Part shown: positions 27,819-36,768 of the stretch, piece by piece
Layout: each line of letters opens with the position of its first letter
Numbering within the stretch: position 1 is the stretch's first letter
Assembly: GCF_015223355.1 (NCBI RefSeq)
Contig: NZ_JADFFK010000017.1
Span: forward strand, 62,001-126,000
Source of the DNA: Salipiger mangrovisoli
Lineage (GTDB): Bacteria > Pseudomonadota > Alphaproteobacteria > Rhodobacterales > Rhodobacteraceae
DNA length: 64,000 nt
Direction of reading: 5' to 3'
Notes under the pieces: generated by a model
Databases searched by the model: none
The model's input: the letters and a program-made list of their open reading frames with translations, nothing else
What the model was told of the DNA's origin: nothing
Program-made: the position numbers and the translations under genes

Positions 27819-28157
27819 TCATTCTTGAATATGTTTCTCATCTGAATGAAGGACTTGCAGGCGCGCGTAGGCCTCGAGCGCGGCGTCGATGTCCTGCCGC
27901 GCCGTCTCCCCCGCCATCTCCAGGCACTGCAGGTAGTGCTGCGCCTCGGTGAAGTAATTCGAGAACTCCAGTCCAAGCTCATCGCGGTACTCCTCGATGA
28001 CGTCCTGCGGCAGGTCGGCACTGGGGACCGGCGGCGGCACACAGTCCAGCGCCGTCACTTGCGCTACGGCCGAGTTTGCAAGGCTCGCCGCGACCAAGGC
28101 CGCCCCGGAGGCAGCACCTCCGGCGCACCGGGTGGTATGCACAAACATCCGCATCAT
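27819..28157 (-). CDS. Small exported hypothetical protein
   Basis: A 112-aa product with a signal peptide (MRMFVHTTRCAGG, an Ala-rich core, cut near AVA-QVTA). The acidic helical mature part (LPQDVIEEYRDELGLEFSNY, CLEMAGETARQDIDAALEAY) has two cysteines. The start could be either of two adjacent ATGs at 28157 and 28154, or 28148. It lies 80 bp upstream of the previous exported protein on the same strand, so the two may form an operon divergent from virB. The family is not recognised. Confidence 0.55.
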   Translation of the reverse strand: MMRMFVHTTRCAGGAASGAALVAASLANSAVAQVTALDCVPPPVPSADLPQDVIEEYRDELGLEFSNYFTEAQHYLQCLEMAGETARQDIDAALEAYARLQVLHSDEKHIQE

Positions 28158-28307
28158 GTCTTGGGCATCACTATGTGGCACTTTTTCCGTTTGTAGTATC
28201 TTGCAATTACGTATTGCACCATCTTCTGTTTCACGCTACCCAAAAAATGTGTATGCCTCCTCCATGTCACTCGACACATCGAACGACCCCAGGAACGAGG
28301 CAGAAAA

Positions 28308-28637
28308 ATGAGAGAAGTTTCACCAGTGATTACGCTTGCGGGAGTGAGGGAAACCCTGGAAGCCGGTGGGACAGTTGAAGTCGAGTGCATCGAAGCGCCA
28401 GCGCGCGTGAGCAACCAATTCCAGGCCGCGTGGAAGTTCTACGCTGTTGCCGAGGTTGACGGTCAAACGCACCGACTGCTTCTTGTCCACGGTAGGGATA
28501 TCAAGACGAGGACCATCCGAACCCTGACAGGTCTCCTGTCCTTCGGCATGGATCTCGGCGTCTCCCCCATTTCCGTTCCGCGTCACGTAGGAGAGCGCGC
28601 GGTTTGGAAAACCTATGAGGACACGTCAAAAGACTAG
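28308..28637 (+). CDS. Hypothetical protein preceding virB1
   Basis: A 109-aa cytoplasmic protein without signal or membrane segments: beta-rich N-terminal half (VEVECIEAPARVSNQFQAAW, FYAVAEVDGQTHRLLLVHG) and a short hydrophobic centre (LTGLLSFGMDLGV). GAGG lies 7-8 nt before the ATG. Its end overlaps virB1 by 23 nt, so it is very probably the first gene of the transfer operon. It might be a regulator of the operon, but nothing in the sequence proves that. Confidence 0.6.
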   Translation: MREVSPVITLAGVRETLEAGGTVEVECIEAPARVSNQFQAAWKFYAVAEVDGQTHRLLLVHGRDIKTRTIRTLTGLLSFGMDLGVSPISVPRHVGERAVWKTYEDTSKD

Positions 28638-29280
28638 ACGGTTTTGTGCCTCCGCCGCACTCGCGGCGATGGCACCCTGGGCCCAGGCCGAGGTCATCGA
28701 CCTCGGGGGCCCACGAGACGCGGGGCGGGTCACCGCCTCGGTTCTCGACTTCGGCAAGCCGAGGGATTTTTCTGCTGAAGCCGGGGGCACGCAGGCGATC
28801 TCTGCTTCCGTTGCCCCCTCCCGTCCCGGCCGCGCCCGCCGTCACGGCACTGCTGAGGTCGAGCGCCTGATCTCGAGCATCGCGCAGGCCCACGCCCGCC
28901 ATCCGGGGCTGCGCCGTGCGGGCATTTCCCCGGTGGAATGGATCGCCCTCTTCAGGGCCAATATCGCCATCGAGAGCAATTTCCGGCAATCGGCCCGCTC
29001 GCATGTGGGCGCGATCGGTCTTGGCCAGCTCATGCCCGGGACCGCGCAGGTCCTCGGGGTCGATCCGCACGACCCGCGCGAGAACCTCGACGGGTCGGCC
29101 CGCTACCTCCTCATGCAGCTCGAAGAATTTGGATCGGTGCCCCTGGCGCTTGCCGCCTACAACGCCGGTCCGGATGCCGTCGCCCGGTACCAGGGCATTC
29201 CTCCCTACCGGGAGACACAAGGGCACGTTCGCAAGGTGCTCGACGTCTACCTGGCAACCATCGGTAAGGACCGCATATGA
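28615..29280 (+). CDS. virB1: Lytic transglycosylase of the type IV secretion system
   Basis: A 221-aa periplasmic enzyme that cleaves peptidoglycan to let the secretion channel through. A signal peptide (about 1-26, cut after AQA) and a low-complexity linker precede an SLT domain (about 85-210). The SLT domain has the catalytic Glu in NIAIESNFRQSA, the motif GAIGLGQLMPGTAQVLG, the stretch LDGSARYLLMQ and [12 protein letters not shown]. It overlaps the preceding gene, and the virB2 start overlaps its stop (ATGA). Confidence 0.92.
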   Translation: MRTRQKTRRFCASAALAAMAPWAQAEVIDLGGPRDAGRVTASVLDFGKPRDFSAEAGGTQAISASVAPSRPGRARRHGTAEVERLISSIAQAHARHPGLRRAGISPVEWIALFRANIAIESNFRQSARSHVGAIGLGQLMPGTAQVLGVDPHDPRENLDGSARYLLMQLEEFGSVPLALAAYNAGPDAVARYQGIPPYRETQGHVRKVLDVYLATIGKDRI

Positions 29281-29597
29281 CCACGATCACGAAAGGGCTT
29301 ATAGGCCGCCTCACCTCCCTCAACTGGAAGGGGCTGCTCTACCTCTTGCCCATCTTCGCGCTCATCGCCGAGCCCGCGCTGGCGCAGAACCTCGACCCGC
29401 TCGAGAACATGCTCGGCACGATCGTCGATGCGCTGACCGGCCCGATCGGCCGTCTGATCGCCATCCTCGCGCTCGTGGGGTCCGGCTATATGATGTTCAC
29501 CGGCCGCCTCAACTGGCCGCTCTTTCTCGTCATCCTCGTCGGCGTTGTCATCGTCTTCTCCGCCGAAACCATCATCGACGGTTTCACGGCCACCTGA
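29277..29597 (+). CDS. virB2: Conjugation pilin, VirB2/TrbC family
   Basis: A 106-aa prepilin with a long leader cut after ALA-QNLDPL (about residue 36). The mature 70-residue pilin has two hydrophobic helices (IGRLIAILALVGSGYMMFTG and WPLFLVILVGVVIVFSAETI) joined by a short polar loop (RLN). This is the TrbC/VirB2 hallmark. It is coupled to virB1 and followed by an intergenic hairpin before virB3. Confidence 0.92.
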   Translation: MTTITKGLIGRLTSLNWKGLLYLLPIFALIAEPALAQNLDPLENMLGTIVDALTGPIGRLIAILALVGSGYMMFTGRLNWPLFLVILVGVVIVFSAETIIDGFTAT

Positions 29598-29604
29598 CGC
29601 CATG

Positions 29605-29635
29605 AGCCTCCCCGCCCCCTTCGGGCCGGGAGGCT
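29605..29635 (+). other. Intercistronic hairpin between virB2 and virB3
   Basis: A perfect 8-bp stem AGCCTCCC/GGGAGGCT with a 15-nt C-rich loop, 8 nt after the virB2 stop. It is not followed by a T run, so it is more likely a processing or stability element than a terminator. Confidence 0.5.
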
Positions 29636-29651
29636 GTCTTCGTTGGAGCGC

Positions 29652-29933
29652 ATGACGATGCAAGAGCACCCCCTGTTTCTCGGGCTGACACGTCCTCCCA
29701 AGTTCTTCGGGCTGCCGCTGGGCTATTTCATCAGCCTGGCGCTCGGCTCGGTGATCCCCTTTGTCGCTTTTGATGATGTGCGGTTCCTCGGCATCGCCCT
29801 CGTCGCCTACCCAATCCTCTGGCTCGTGGCCGACCGGAACCCACATCTCTTCCAGATCGTCGCGGGCGTTCTCTCCACCACTCCCCGCACCCGGACCTAC
29901 AAGCGCAACGGGGGCGATTACTATGTCTCTTAA
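29652..29933 (+). CDS. virB3: Type IV secretion protein VirB3
   Basis: A 93-aa inner-membrane protein with the VirB3 pattern: LFLGLTRPPKFFGLPLGY, one long or two short hydrophobic segments (ISLALGSVIPFVAF; IALVAYPILWLVA), then DRNPHLFQIV and a basic C-terminus. The start is ATG at 29652; ATG at 29658 has better ribosome binding site spacing and a TTG at 29643 is also open. It overlaps virB4 by 11 nt. Confidence 0.9.
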   Translation: MTMQEHPLFLGLTRPPKFFGLPLGYFISLALGSVIPFVAFDDVRFLGIALVAYPILWLVADRNPHLFQIVAGVLSTTPRTRTYKRNGGDYYVS

Positions 29934-32295
29934 CCGCCTCTCCGCCCTCTTCGAGGACAGCGCCCTGCTGCGCTCGGTGCTGCCGGAGAGCCTCTTTGCC
30001 GAAGAGCCGGTGGCGCGCCACCTGCCCTATCTCTCGGCCCCCGAGGATGATCTCATCCTGACCCGACAGGGCGATCTTCTGGCCTCGGCCGTCATCGGCG
30101 GCATCGACAGCTTCACCGCCGAGGCCCCGGAGATCGAGGCGCTGACGCAGGGCTTTGCCCGCCTTGTCGGCCAGCTTGGCGAGCGCTTCGGCTTTTATGT
30201 GAACAAGATCACCATCCCCGCGGATCTCGACCTCGCCCCCATGGACGACGGCGGTTTTGCCGCGGAGATTGACCGGCGCTGGCGCGAGACGATCGCGGCC
30301 AAATCCCTCAAGCGTCGGGTCCTGCTGCTCACGCTCGCCATGCGCCCGAGCGCCAGCCAGAAGATGGGGCTGGGCCGGGCCGTGAAATCCACCTTCGAGG
30401 CCGACCTCGCAGTACGCAAGGAGCGCATAGCCGAGGCCATGGGTCTGCTGCAGGCGATGTATCACGCGGTGGGGTTCCGCCGCCTGCGTGTCTCGGACGG
30501 CGATTGGCTGGGCTATCTCGGCACGGTGCAGGGCCAGGAGTTCCAGCCGATGCACGGCCAGCCCGGCCAGTTTCTCTCGGCCTCCATGACCAACGCCCAA
30601 CACCTCTTCAAGGGAAAGCGCTTTGCCATCGACAACGGCATGAGCCGCCGCTTCGGCGCGATCTTCGGGGTGAAGGCCTGGCCGAACAAATCGCTGCCGA
30701 CCGTGCTCGACGCGCTGGAGCTGCCCTACGACATCGTCGTCACCAACAGCTTCACGCCGATCCGCAACAACGAGGCCGAAGAAAAGATCGCCCGCACCGC
30801 GCGGCAGATGGGGGCGACCGAGGATGCTGCGCAATCGCTGCGCGCGGGGCTCTACGAGTTGCTCGACGACATCGCCTCCGGGCACGGCGTTCTCGGCAAG
30901 CACCAGCTCACCGTCATGGTGACGGCAAATAGCGAAAAGGCCCTGGAAGAGGCCGCCTCCGAGGTTTGGCGCGCGGGGCAGGAATCCGGCGCCACGCTGG
31001 TGCGCGAGAGCTTTGCCGCCCGCGCCATGTTCTTCAGCCAGGCGCCGGGCAACTGGCGCTACCGCCACCGGGCGGCGCTGACCACCTCGACCAATTTCGC
31101 CGATTTTGCCGCCTTCCACGCCGGCGCGCCCGGGCGCGACAAGGAGCAGTCCCCCTGGGGTGAGACCATCACCGTCCTGCCCTCGGTGTCCTCCTGCCAG
31201 TACCGGTTCAATTTCCACGAACCGGGCTCGCGGACCGCCGAGCCCTCGGGCGGGCACACGCTGGTGCTGGGGCGCCCGGGCTCGGGCAAGACGCTCGGCA
31301 CCGCGTTTCTGATGGCGCAGGCCCGCCGCGTCGGAGCGCGCATCGTGGTCTTCGACAAGGACCTCGGCCTCGAGATGGCGGTGCGCGCTTTGGGCGGCAC
31401 CTACAGCACGGTGCGGATCGGACAGCCCACGGGCTTCAATCCCTTCCTCACTGAGATGGACAGCCGGGGCGCCGCCTGGCTCACCGATTGGACTGCCGAC
31501 ATTCTCTCGCGGAGCGGCCGCCCGCTCGAGACCTTCCAGACCGTGGCGCTGAATGACGCCATCCGCCGCGTGGTGGCGGCCGAGCCCGAGCTGCGCAGCT
31601 TCTCGGCCCTGGCCTCGGCGGTGAACCAGACCGACGATGATGGTGATCTCGTCGCCCGGGTACGCGAGTGGACCGCGGCGGGCCGTTTTGGGTGGCTCTT
31701 TGATGAAGAGGCCGAGACCGGCATTCAGATCGGCGAGGATGTCGTCGGCATCGACATGAGCGAGCTTCTGGATCTCGGGACCGAGCGCACCGCCCTCCTG
31801 GCCTATCTCTTCCGCCGGATCGAGCGGGTCATCGAGGACCGGCGGCCCACCATTCTGGTCATCGACGAAGCCTGGAAGATGCTGAACGACGAGATGTTCG
31901 TAAAGCGCCTGCAGGAATGGCTCGTTACCATGCGCAAGAAGAACTGCGTGGTGATGATGCTGACGCAGACGCCGGGGCATCTCGCGCAATCCAGCGTCGG
32001 CTCGATCATCTCCGAGATGGTCTCGACGCAGATCCTGTTTCCGAACCCTGCCGCCCATCCCGAGGATTACCGCATCCTCAAGCTCAATGACCGCGAGGCG
32101 GAGTTTGTCTCGCAAAGCACCGGCGGTCTGCGTCTCGCGCTGCTGCGCTCGGCCGGCGACAGCCTCTTCGTCAACTTCGACCTCTCCGGCCTCGGCCCGG
32201 ATCTCGTCACCGTGCTCGGCGGCGGGGCCAAGGGCGAGGACCGCGCGCCCTTCGAGTGGCGCCGCAACCCTGACTTCTGGAAGGACATGGCATGA
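29923..32295 (+). CDS. virB4: Type IV secretion ATPase VirB4
   Basis: A 790-aa ATPase that powers pilus assembly and substrate transfer at the inner membrane. The N-terminal VirB4 domain (about 1-400) is followed by a RecA-like domain with Walker A VLGRPGSGKTLG near 450, Walker B TILVIDEAWKML near 645 and the VVMMLTQTPGHLAQS motif after it. Length and motif order are typical. The start ATG at 29923 lies inside the virB3 end. The last codon overlaps the lipoprotein start (ATGA). Confidence 0.97.
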   Translation: MSLNRLSALFEDSALLRSVLPESLFAEEPVARHLPYLSAPEDDLILTRQGDLLASAVIGGIDSFTAEAPEIEALTQGFARLVGQLGERFGFYVNKITIPADLDLAPMDDGGFAAEIDRRWRETIAAKSLKRRVLLLTLAMRPSASQKMGLGRAVKSTFEADLAVRKERIAEAMGLLQAMYHAVGFRRLRVSDGDWLGYLGTVQGQEFQPMHGQPGQFLSASMTNAQHLFKGKRFAIDNGMSRRFGAIFGVKAWPNKSLPTVLDALELPYDIVVTNSFTPIRNNEAEEKIARTARQMGATEDAAQSLRAGLYELLDDIASGHGVLGKHQLTVMVTANSEKALEEAASEVWRAGQESGATLVRESFAARAMFFSQAPGNWRYRHRAALTTSTNFADFAAFHAGAPGRDKEQSPWGETITVLPSVSSCQYRFNFHEPGSRTAEPSGGHTLVLGRPGSGKTLGTAFLMAQARRVGARIVVFDKDLGLEMAVRALGGTYSTVRIGQPTGFNPFLTEMDSRGAAWLTDWTADILSRSGRPLETFQTVALNDAIRRVVAAEPELRSFSALASAVNQTDDDGDLVARVREWTAAGRFGWLFDEEAETGIQIGEDVVGIDMSELLDLGTERTALLAYLFRRIERVIEDRRPTILVIDEAWKMLNDEMFVKRLQEWLVTMRKKNCVVMMLTQTPGHLAQSSVGSIISEMVSTQILFPNPAAHPEDYRILKLNDREAEFVSQSTGGLRLALLRSAGDSLFVNFDLSGLGPDLVTVLGGGAKGEDRAPFEWRRNPDFWKDMA

Positions 32296-32525
32296 CAAAG
32301 CTCCTCTCCACCGCAGCCCTGATGCTGGCTCTCGCCGGCTGCGCCGCCGGCGTCTCGACCGGGCGCAAGTCGCCCTGCGCCGGCATGTTCCGGACCGAGG
32401 GCAGCTACGCGGTCATCCCGGCCACGGCAACGCGCGGCGCCGTCGTGAGCCGGGGCGCCGCGTCCCCTTCCCAGTTGAGTTTTGCTGCGGAGAGCGCGGA
32501 TGATTGTCAGTTCGCCCCGCTCTGA
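32292..32525 (+). CDS. Small lipoprotein in the virB operon
   Basis: A 77-aa protein with a lipoprotein signal peptide; the lipobox LAGC puts the lipidated Cys at residue 17. The mature part is short, polar and Ser/Ala-rich with two more cysteines. It is coupled to virB4. By size and lipidation it could serve as VirB7 or as an entry-exclusion lipoprotein, although VirB7 normally lies near virB8/9. No sequence motif decides between these. Confidence 0.7.
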   Translation: MTKLLSTAALMLALAGCAAGVSTGRKSPCAGMFRTEGSYAVIPATATRGAVVSRGAASPSQLSFAAESADDCQFAPL

Positions 32526-32529
32526 GCGC

Positions 32530-33666
32530 ATGCCGATGACAACGACATCGCTCGCCGGAGCGGCAGGGCTGGGCGTGGCCGGGCTGATGCTGGCTGCGGC
32601 CTCCGCCCCTTGCGCCCTGGCCCAGGGCGTGCCGATCGTCGACGGCTCGAACCTCGCCAATGCGATCTCTCGGCTCTCCGAAGGCGAGCGTGACTTTGCC
32701 AAGCAGCAGGACAAGCTCGGCCGCCGCGAGGCGCAGCAGGACCTGCACCAGGAGCAGCTGGAGGCCTACGCGCGCTTCCTCGAGCAGACGACGGGCGCGA
32801 CCGATGTCTCCGGCTTCGAAGACGGCGCGGGCGGTTTTCCGAGCGCAGCTGAGACCTACCCGGTCACCGAAGACGACAGCGCCGATGCGCAGCAGCTCTT
32901 TGGCGAGGATGCCAGTGTCGAGCAGATGATCATCGAGACGGCGGCGAAATACGAAACCCACGCAGGTGTCGGCGCGGCGGGCCTGACCCCGCTGACCTGG
33001 CGCGTCCTCTTCCAGTCGCTCATCAAGCAGGAGAGCCGCTTCAACAACGCCGCGGTCTCGCATGTGGGCGCCATGGGCTTTTGCCAGCTGATGCCCGGCA
33101 CTGCCGCCGATCTTGGCGTCGATCCACGCGATCCCTGGCAGAACCTCGACGGCGGCGCGCGCTACATCCTCGCCCAGCTCAAGTCCTACGGACGGATCGA
33201 TTTTGCCCTCGCCGCCTATAACGCCGGGCCCGGTAATGTCGACAAATACGGCGGGGTGCCGCCTTTCGAGGAGACGCAAAACTACGTCCGCCGGATCCGC
33301 GGCTACTACCAGAGCTACCTCTCGCTCATCACCGGCAAGGATCAGACCGGCACCCTCGCCGGGGTCGATGGCGCCTCGGCGCAATGGGGCAACTGGTCGG
33401 ATGCCTCCGTGGGCTACGCCGGGGAGGTGAACAGCCAGATCGATCAAGCGATGCAGCGCATCTATGGCCTCCTGCAGCAGGCCAGGCCCGAGACCGAAAA
33501 GCAGGCCGTCGATCACAACACCTACATGATGGCCGAGCGGGCCCGGCTCATGGCGCTGACCCTGCGCCTGCGCGCCGCGCAGGTGAAGGTTGCAGCCGCC
33601 CGCGGCATGTCGGACGCCGCACAGGGGCTGCAGGCCACGAATTTCTGGGAGTATCGCGATGAGTGA
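32530..33666 (+). CDS. VirB5-like/lytic transglycosylase chimera
   Basis: A 378-aa exported protein. After the signal peptide, the mature N-terminus [20 protein letters not shown] closely matches that of the next gene, virB5 ([20 protein letters not shown]). A coiled region follows. The middle (about 140-260) is a complete SLT domain with catalytic Glu in [13 protein letters not shown], then [17 protein letters not shown] and [15 protein letters not shown]. The C-terminus ([33 protein letters not shown]) again resembles the VirB5 end. It appears to be a VirB5 scaffold carrying a second cell-wall hydrolase. An earlier start overlapping the lipoprotein gene is possible. It overlaps virB5 by 8 nt. 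Confidence 0.82.
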   Translation: MPMTTTSLAGAAGLGVAGLMLAAASAPCALAQGVPIVDGSNLANAISRLSEGERDFAKQQDKLGRREAQQDLHQEQLEAYARFLEQTTGATDVSGFEDGAGGFPSAAETYPVTEDDSADAQQLFGEDASVEQMIIETAAKYETHAGVGAAGLTPLTWRVLFQSLIKQESRFNNAAVSHVGAMGFCQLMPGTAADLGVDPRDPWQNLDGGARYILAQLKSYGRIDFALAAYNAGPGNVDKYGGVPPFEETQNYVRRIRGYYQSYLSLITGKDQTGTLAGVDGASAQWGNWSDASVGYAGEVNSQIDQAMQRIYGLLQQARPETEKQAVDHNTYMMAERARLMALTLRLRAAQVKVAAARGMSDAAQGLQATNFWEYRDE

Positions 33667-34489
33667 AAAGACCGCTCAGACAGCCCTGCGCCGCTTTGCC
33701 ATCCGCCTCGGCACGGCCAGCGCGGCCGCGATCTCGTTGGCTGCGCCCGCCCTCGCACAGGGCGTGCCGGTCATCGACGGGTCGAACCTTGCCAAGAACG
33801 TCGAGCAGCTGCAGCAGGCGCTGCAGGATGCCGAGAACCAGATCGAGCAAATCCAGCAGCTGAAAAAACAGATCGAGCTGCAGATGGAGCAGATCACCAG
33901 CCTCGAGTTCATCGGGGACTCGCTGACCGGCTTCAATGACATCGCCACGCTCTACAACAGCGCCGAAGACCTGCGGGACCGCGCCGCCAAGATCACCGAT
34001 CTCAGCGGCTTTGCCGATGACCTGGCCATGGGGGACTTTGACGCCCTTCTGGACAATCTCCTCGATGGCGATGTCACCATGGGTGAAAAGCACGCTGCCG
34101 AGCAGATGCGCGAGACCCTAGCCTCGGCCGGGCTGACCTCCGATCGGCTCTCGCAGCTCTCCTCCTCGGAGAACCCCCAAGACAAGGTTATCGCCCAGAC
34201 CGCCGGCACCAGCGCGACGGCGATTGCCGCGGCGCAGCTGTCCTACGAGGAGGCGGAATCCAGCCTCGAGCGGGTCAACGGGCTGGTGGGTGAGATCGCC
34301 AACCAGGAGACGCTCAAGGAGAGCGTCGATCTCAACACCCGCATGGCGGCCGAGACCAACTTCATGCTCGGCCAGATGTGGCGGCTCAACGCCGCTGCCG
34401 GCCTCGCTCAGGGCCAGACCGGCGTGAACTGGGCCGCCGAGCAGGCCAAGGAACGCAGCTTCTTTGATTACTCGGGCACCGCCGACTGA
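33659..34489 (+). CDS. virB5: Type IV secretion minor pilin VirB5
   Basis: A 276-aa exported protein: signal peptide to about residue 34 ([11 protein letters not shown]), a heptad-rich N-terminal coiled coil ([20 protein letters not shown]), a globular middle and a C-terminal helix [20 protein letters not shown]. VirB5 sits at the pilus tip and contacts recipient cells. The ATG at 33659 lies within the end of the preceding chimera gene, with which it shares both ends. Confidence 0.88.
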   Translation: MSEKTAQTALRRFAIRLGTASAAAISLAAPALAQGVPVIDGSNLAKNVEQLQQALQDAENQIEQIQQLKKQIELQMEQITSLEFIGDSLTGFNDIATLYNSAEDLRDRAAKITDLSGFADDLAMGDFDALLDNLLDGDVTMGEKHAAEQMRETLASAGLTSDRLSQLSSSENPQDKVIAQTAGTSATAIAAAQLSYEEAESSLERVNGLVGEIANQETLKESVDLNTRMAAETNFMLGQMWRLNAAAGLAQGQTGVNWAAEQAKERSFFDYSGTAD

Positions 34490-34525
34490 GCGGCGCCCCC
34501 ACGCGATTTGAAAGAGGAGACCCAC

Positions 34526-35038
34526 ATGTTTGCGAAGATGATCACGGGCCTGACGGCGAGCCTCGTCCTGTGCAGTGCGGGCGGTGTCGCCTGGGCCGTG
34601 GACTACAGCGCCGCCTCGGCACCGGAGCTGAGCGCCGCGGCCATCGCGGCGGTGGACGCCGAAGATGCCGATGGGCTGCTGGCGATCATGCAGGAGATGC
34701 AGAGCCGCAGCATGTATTTTTTCGAAGGCGACGAGGCACTCTGCCGCCGGGAGCCGCCGAAGGTCGGCCTGCTCGCCAAGCCCGGGTTCAACTTCAGCAC
34801 GGCGCGCACCGCCTATCAGACCTTCAACAAGGTGCAACGCCTCGAGGAGCAGACCTGCACCTGCCCGCAAGCGGCGCGGTCCTTCGAGGAGTTTTCGGTC
34901 GAATTCCTTGGCGTGATGCCCGAGGACATCACCGAGACCGAGATGCAGAAGCTGCGCGAGTACAACATCGCGAACGAATACGACGTGTCCGACGCCTACC
35001 GGTCCTTCCGCAATAAGACCTGCCGGGACGCGCCCTGA
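34526..35038 (+). CDS. Secreted Cys-containing protein of the virB operon
   Basis: A 170-aa product with a signal peptide (MFAKMITGLTASLVLCSAGG, cut near AWA-VDYS). The mature protein is mostly helical and acidic. It has four cysteines after the leader (ALCRRE, TCTCPQ, KTCRDA), suggesting two disulfide bonds in the periplasm. GAGGAG precedes the ATG, and the stop overlaps virB6 (TGATG). Its fixed place between virB5 and virB6 suggests a structural or exclusion function; the family is unnamed to me. Confidence 0.7.
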   Translation: MFAKMITGLTASLVLCSAGGVAWAVDYSAASAPELSAAAIAAVDAEDADGLLAIMQEMQSRSMYFFEGDEALCRREPPKVGLLAKPGFNFSTARTAYQTFNKVQRLEEQTCTCPQAARSFEEFSVEFLGVMPEDITETEMQKLREYNIANEYDVSDAYRSFRNKTCRDAP

Positions 35039-36090
35039 TGGCCATCATTGCAGATGTCCTCTCGGCGGTGGATACCACGGCCGCGTCTGTCGGGGCCGCC
35101 GCCTACAACGAAGTGGCTGGCTCGGTCATCCCGGTGCTCCGCATCGGCGCGGTGCTCCTCGTGGCGATGACGGGGATCAACCTTGCCATCCAGGCCGTAC
35201 CGATGACGGTCCGCAATGGGCTCAGCCTCATCACGCGGATCGCCCTGGTCATGATCTTCCTGTCCTCCTTCGCCAACTTCGACGCGGTCTATGGCGTTCT
35301 GACAGAAACCCCGAGCGAGTTGGGCGGGACCGTACTGTCGGCAGCGACAGGGTCGACCGTGACAGACCTGTATCGCGGGCTGGACGAACTCTATGGCGAT
35401 GCGCTTGATCTGGGCCAAGCGGTCTCGGAAAACGGCTCCTACATCTCCGGCGCTCTCGCCAGCCTGCTCATGTTCCTCATCGCAGCCCTGATGGCGACCA
35501 TCTCCATCGTCGTCATTTGTGCCGCGAAGCTGATGATCGCGGTGCTGATCGTGGTGGGGCCGCTGGCGATTGCCTGCACGCTCTTCAAGCAATCCGCGCC
35601 GATCTTCGAGACCTACACCAAGCTGGCCCTGGGGTTCGCCTTCGTGCCCCTGCTGACCGCCGCGATGGCCGGCTTCACCATCGCCACCAGCAAGATGCTC
35701 GCGCCCGATCCGGCGAGCGCCGAGACCATCGGGGACATCATCGGCTTTGTGGTGGTCATGATGCTCGGCACCGGGCTCATGTTCATGGTTCCGACCATCG
35801 CGCAGTCCCTCGGCTCGACAGCCATCGGCCTCGGGCAGGCTGCCTCCGGCACCTACCAGCAGGCCAAGTCCCATAGCTATGGCGCCGTGGCCGGCGCCCG
35901 CGGCATGGCCGAGGGCATGACCGGGCGCAAGGAACCCAAATACGGGATCAGCTCCGGCGCCCGCCGGGAGGGCCATGCGGTCGGCTCGGCAATCGCAAGT
36001 GCGGCGGGCGGCGCGCCTGGCAGCGCGGCCGCCGCCGCCCGGCTCGCCGTGTCCCTGGCGCAGAAATCCGTCGCCAAGGGCGGCAAGTAA
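35038..36090 (+). CDS. virB6: Type IV secretion inner-membrane channel protein VirB6
   Basis: A 350-aa polytopic protein with about six hydrophobic segments: one near 30-50, one near 62-80, then a cluster at 130-250 (LLMFLIAALMATISIVVICA, LMIAVLIVVGPLAIACTLF). The VGPLAIACTLFKQSAPIFE stretch is typical of the TrbL/VirB6 family. The C-terminal 100 residues are Ala/Gly/Ser-rich and cytoplasmic. It forms the inner-membrane pore with VirB8 and VirB10. Confidence 0.9.
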   Translation: MAIIADVLSAVDTTAASVGAAAYNEVAGSVIPVLRIGAVLLVAMTGINLAIQAVPMTVRNGLSLITRIALVMIFLSSFANFDAVYGVLTETPSELGGTVLSAATGSTVTDLYRGLDELYGDALDLGQAVSENGSYISGALASLLMFLIAALMATISIVVICAAKLMIAVLIVVGPLAIACTLFKQSAPIFETYTKLALGFAFVPLLTAAMAGFTIATSKMLAPDPASAETIGDIIGFVVVMMLGTGLMFMVPTIAQSLGSTAIGLGQAASGTYQQAKSHSYGAVAGARGMAEGMTGRKEPKYGISSGARREGHAVGSAIASAAGGAPGSAAAAARLAVSLAQKSVAKGGK

Positions 36091-36112
36091 TCGGCCCGTG
36101 AAGGAGATTTTG

Positions 36113-36766
36113 GTGAAAGATCACAGTTTCGATACCGACATCATCATGGCCCCGCGCCGCAGCGAAAAGCGCGCCTGGATCGTCGCGTGCGTTGCCACCG
36201 GCGTCTCGGTCCTCATGGCCCTCTCCATCGCCACGATGATGCCGCTCAAGACAACCGAGGTCTTCACCGTGTTGGTGGATCGCGACACCGGCGCAGCCGA
36301 GCGCATCATGCAGGTGCAGCCCACCGGCATCGAAGACGAGCAGGCGGTGAAGGAAAGCCTGCTGGTCTCCTACGTCTCGGATCGCGAGTCCTTCCTCATG
36401 GCCGGCATCCAGGAGCGGCTCGAAAGCGTGCAGCGCCGCTCGGCCGGCGGCGCCCGGCGCTCGCTGGTTTCCCTCTGGAGCAATGACAGCGACAATGAGA
36501 CCTACCCGCCCCGCCTCTATGGGCAGGGGGCGGAGGTGACAGTGCGGGTGAAAACCATCACCTTCCTCGAGCCGACCGTTGCCCAGGTCCGCTATGAAAA
36601 GACCCTGCGCACGCCGCGCCAGGACAGCGTCACCCGTCCCTTCGTCGCCGTCATCGGTTTCGAGTTCCAGCCGCGCGAGGAACGCGCCCTCGAGCGGGTC
36701 TGGGAAAATCCGCTCGGCTTTACGGTGACCAGTTTCAATGTCTCGGCCGAGACGCTGGGAGGCTGA
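36113..36766 (+). CDS. virB8: Type IV secretion assembly factor VirB8
   Basis: A 217-aa bitopic protein: short cytoplasmic N-terminus, one membrane helix (about 22-44: WIVACVATGVSVLMALSIAT) and a periplasmic NTF2-like domain. The domain ends with VRYEKTLRTPRQ, PFVAVIGFEF and NPLGFTVTSFNVSAET, which match the VirB8 C-terminal signature (NPLGF). The start is GTG at 36113 with AAGGAG upstream. virB9 follows after 2 bp. Confidence 0.92.
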   Translation: MKDHSFDTDIIMAPRRSEKRAWIVACVATGVSVLMALSIATMMPLKTTEVFTVLVDRDTGAAERIMQVQPTGIEDEQAVKESLLVSYVSDRESFLMAGIQERLESVQRRSAGGARRSLVSLWSNDSDNETYPPRLYGQGAEVTVRVKTITFLEPTVAQVRYEKTLRTPRQDSVTRPFVAVIGFEFQPREERALERVWENPLGFTVTSFNVSAETLGG

Positions 36767-36768
36767 TC

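Noticed and set aside
29731-32298. Very long open frame (855 codons) on the minus strand
   Set aside because: It is the antisense of virB4 in a GC-rich genome. The composition (Arg, Gly, Ala, His) is not protein-like, and virB4 has all its motifs on the plus strand.
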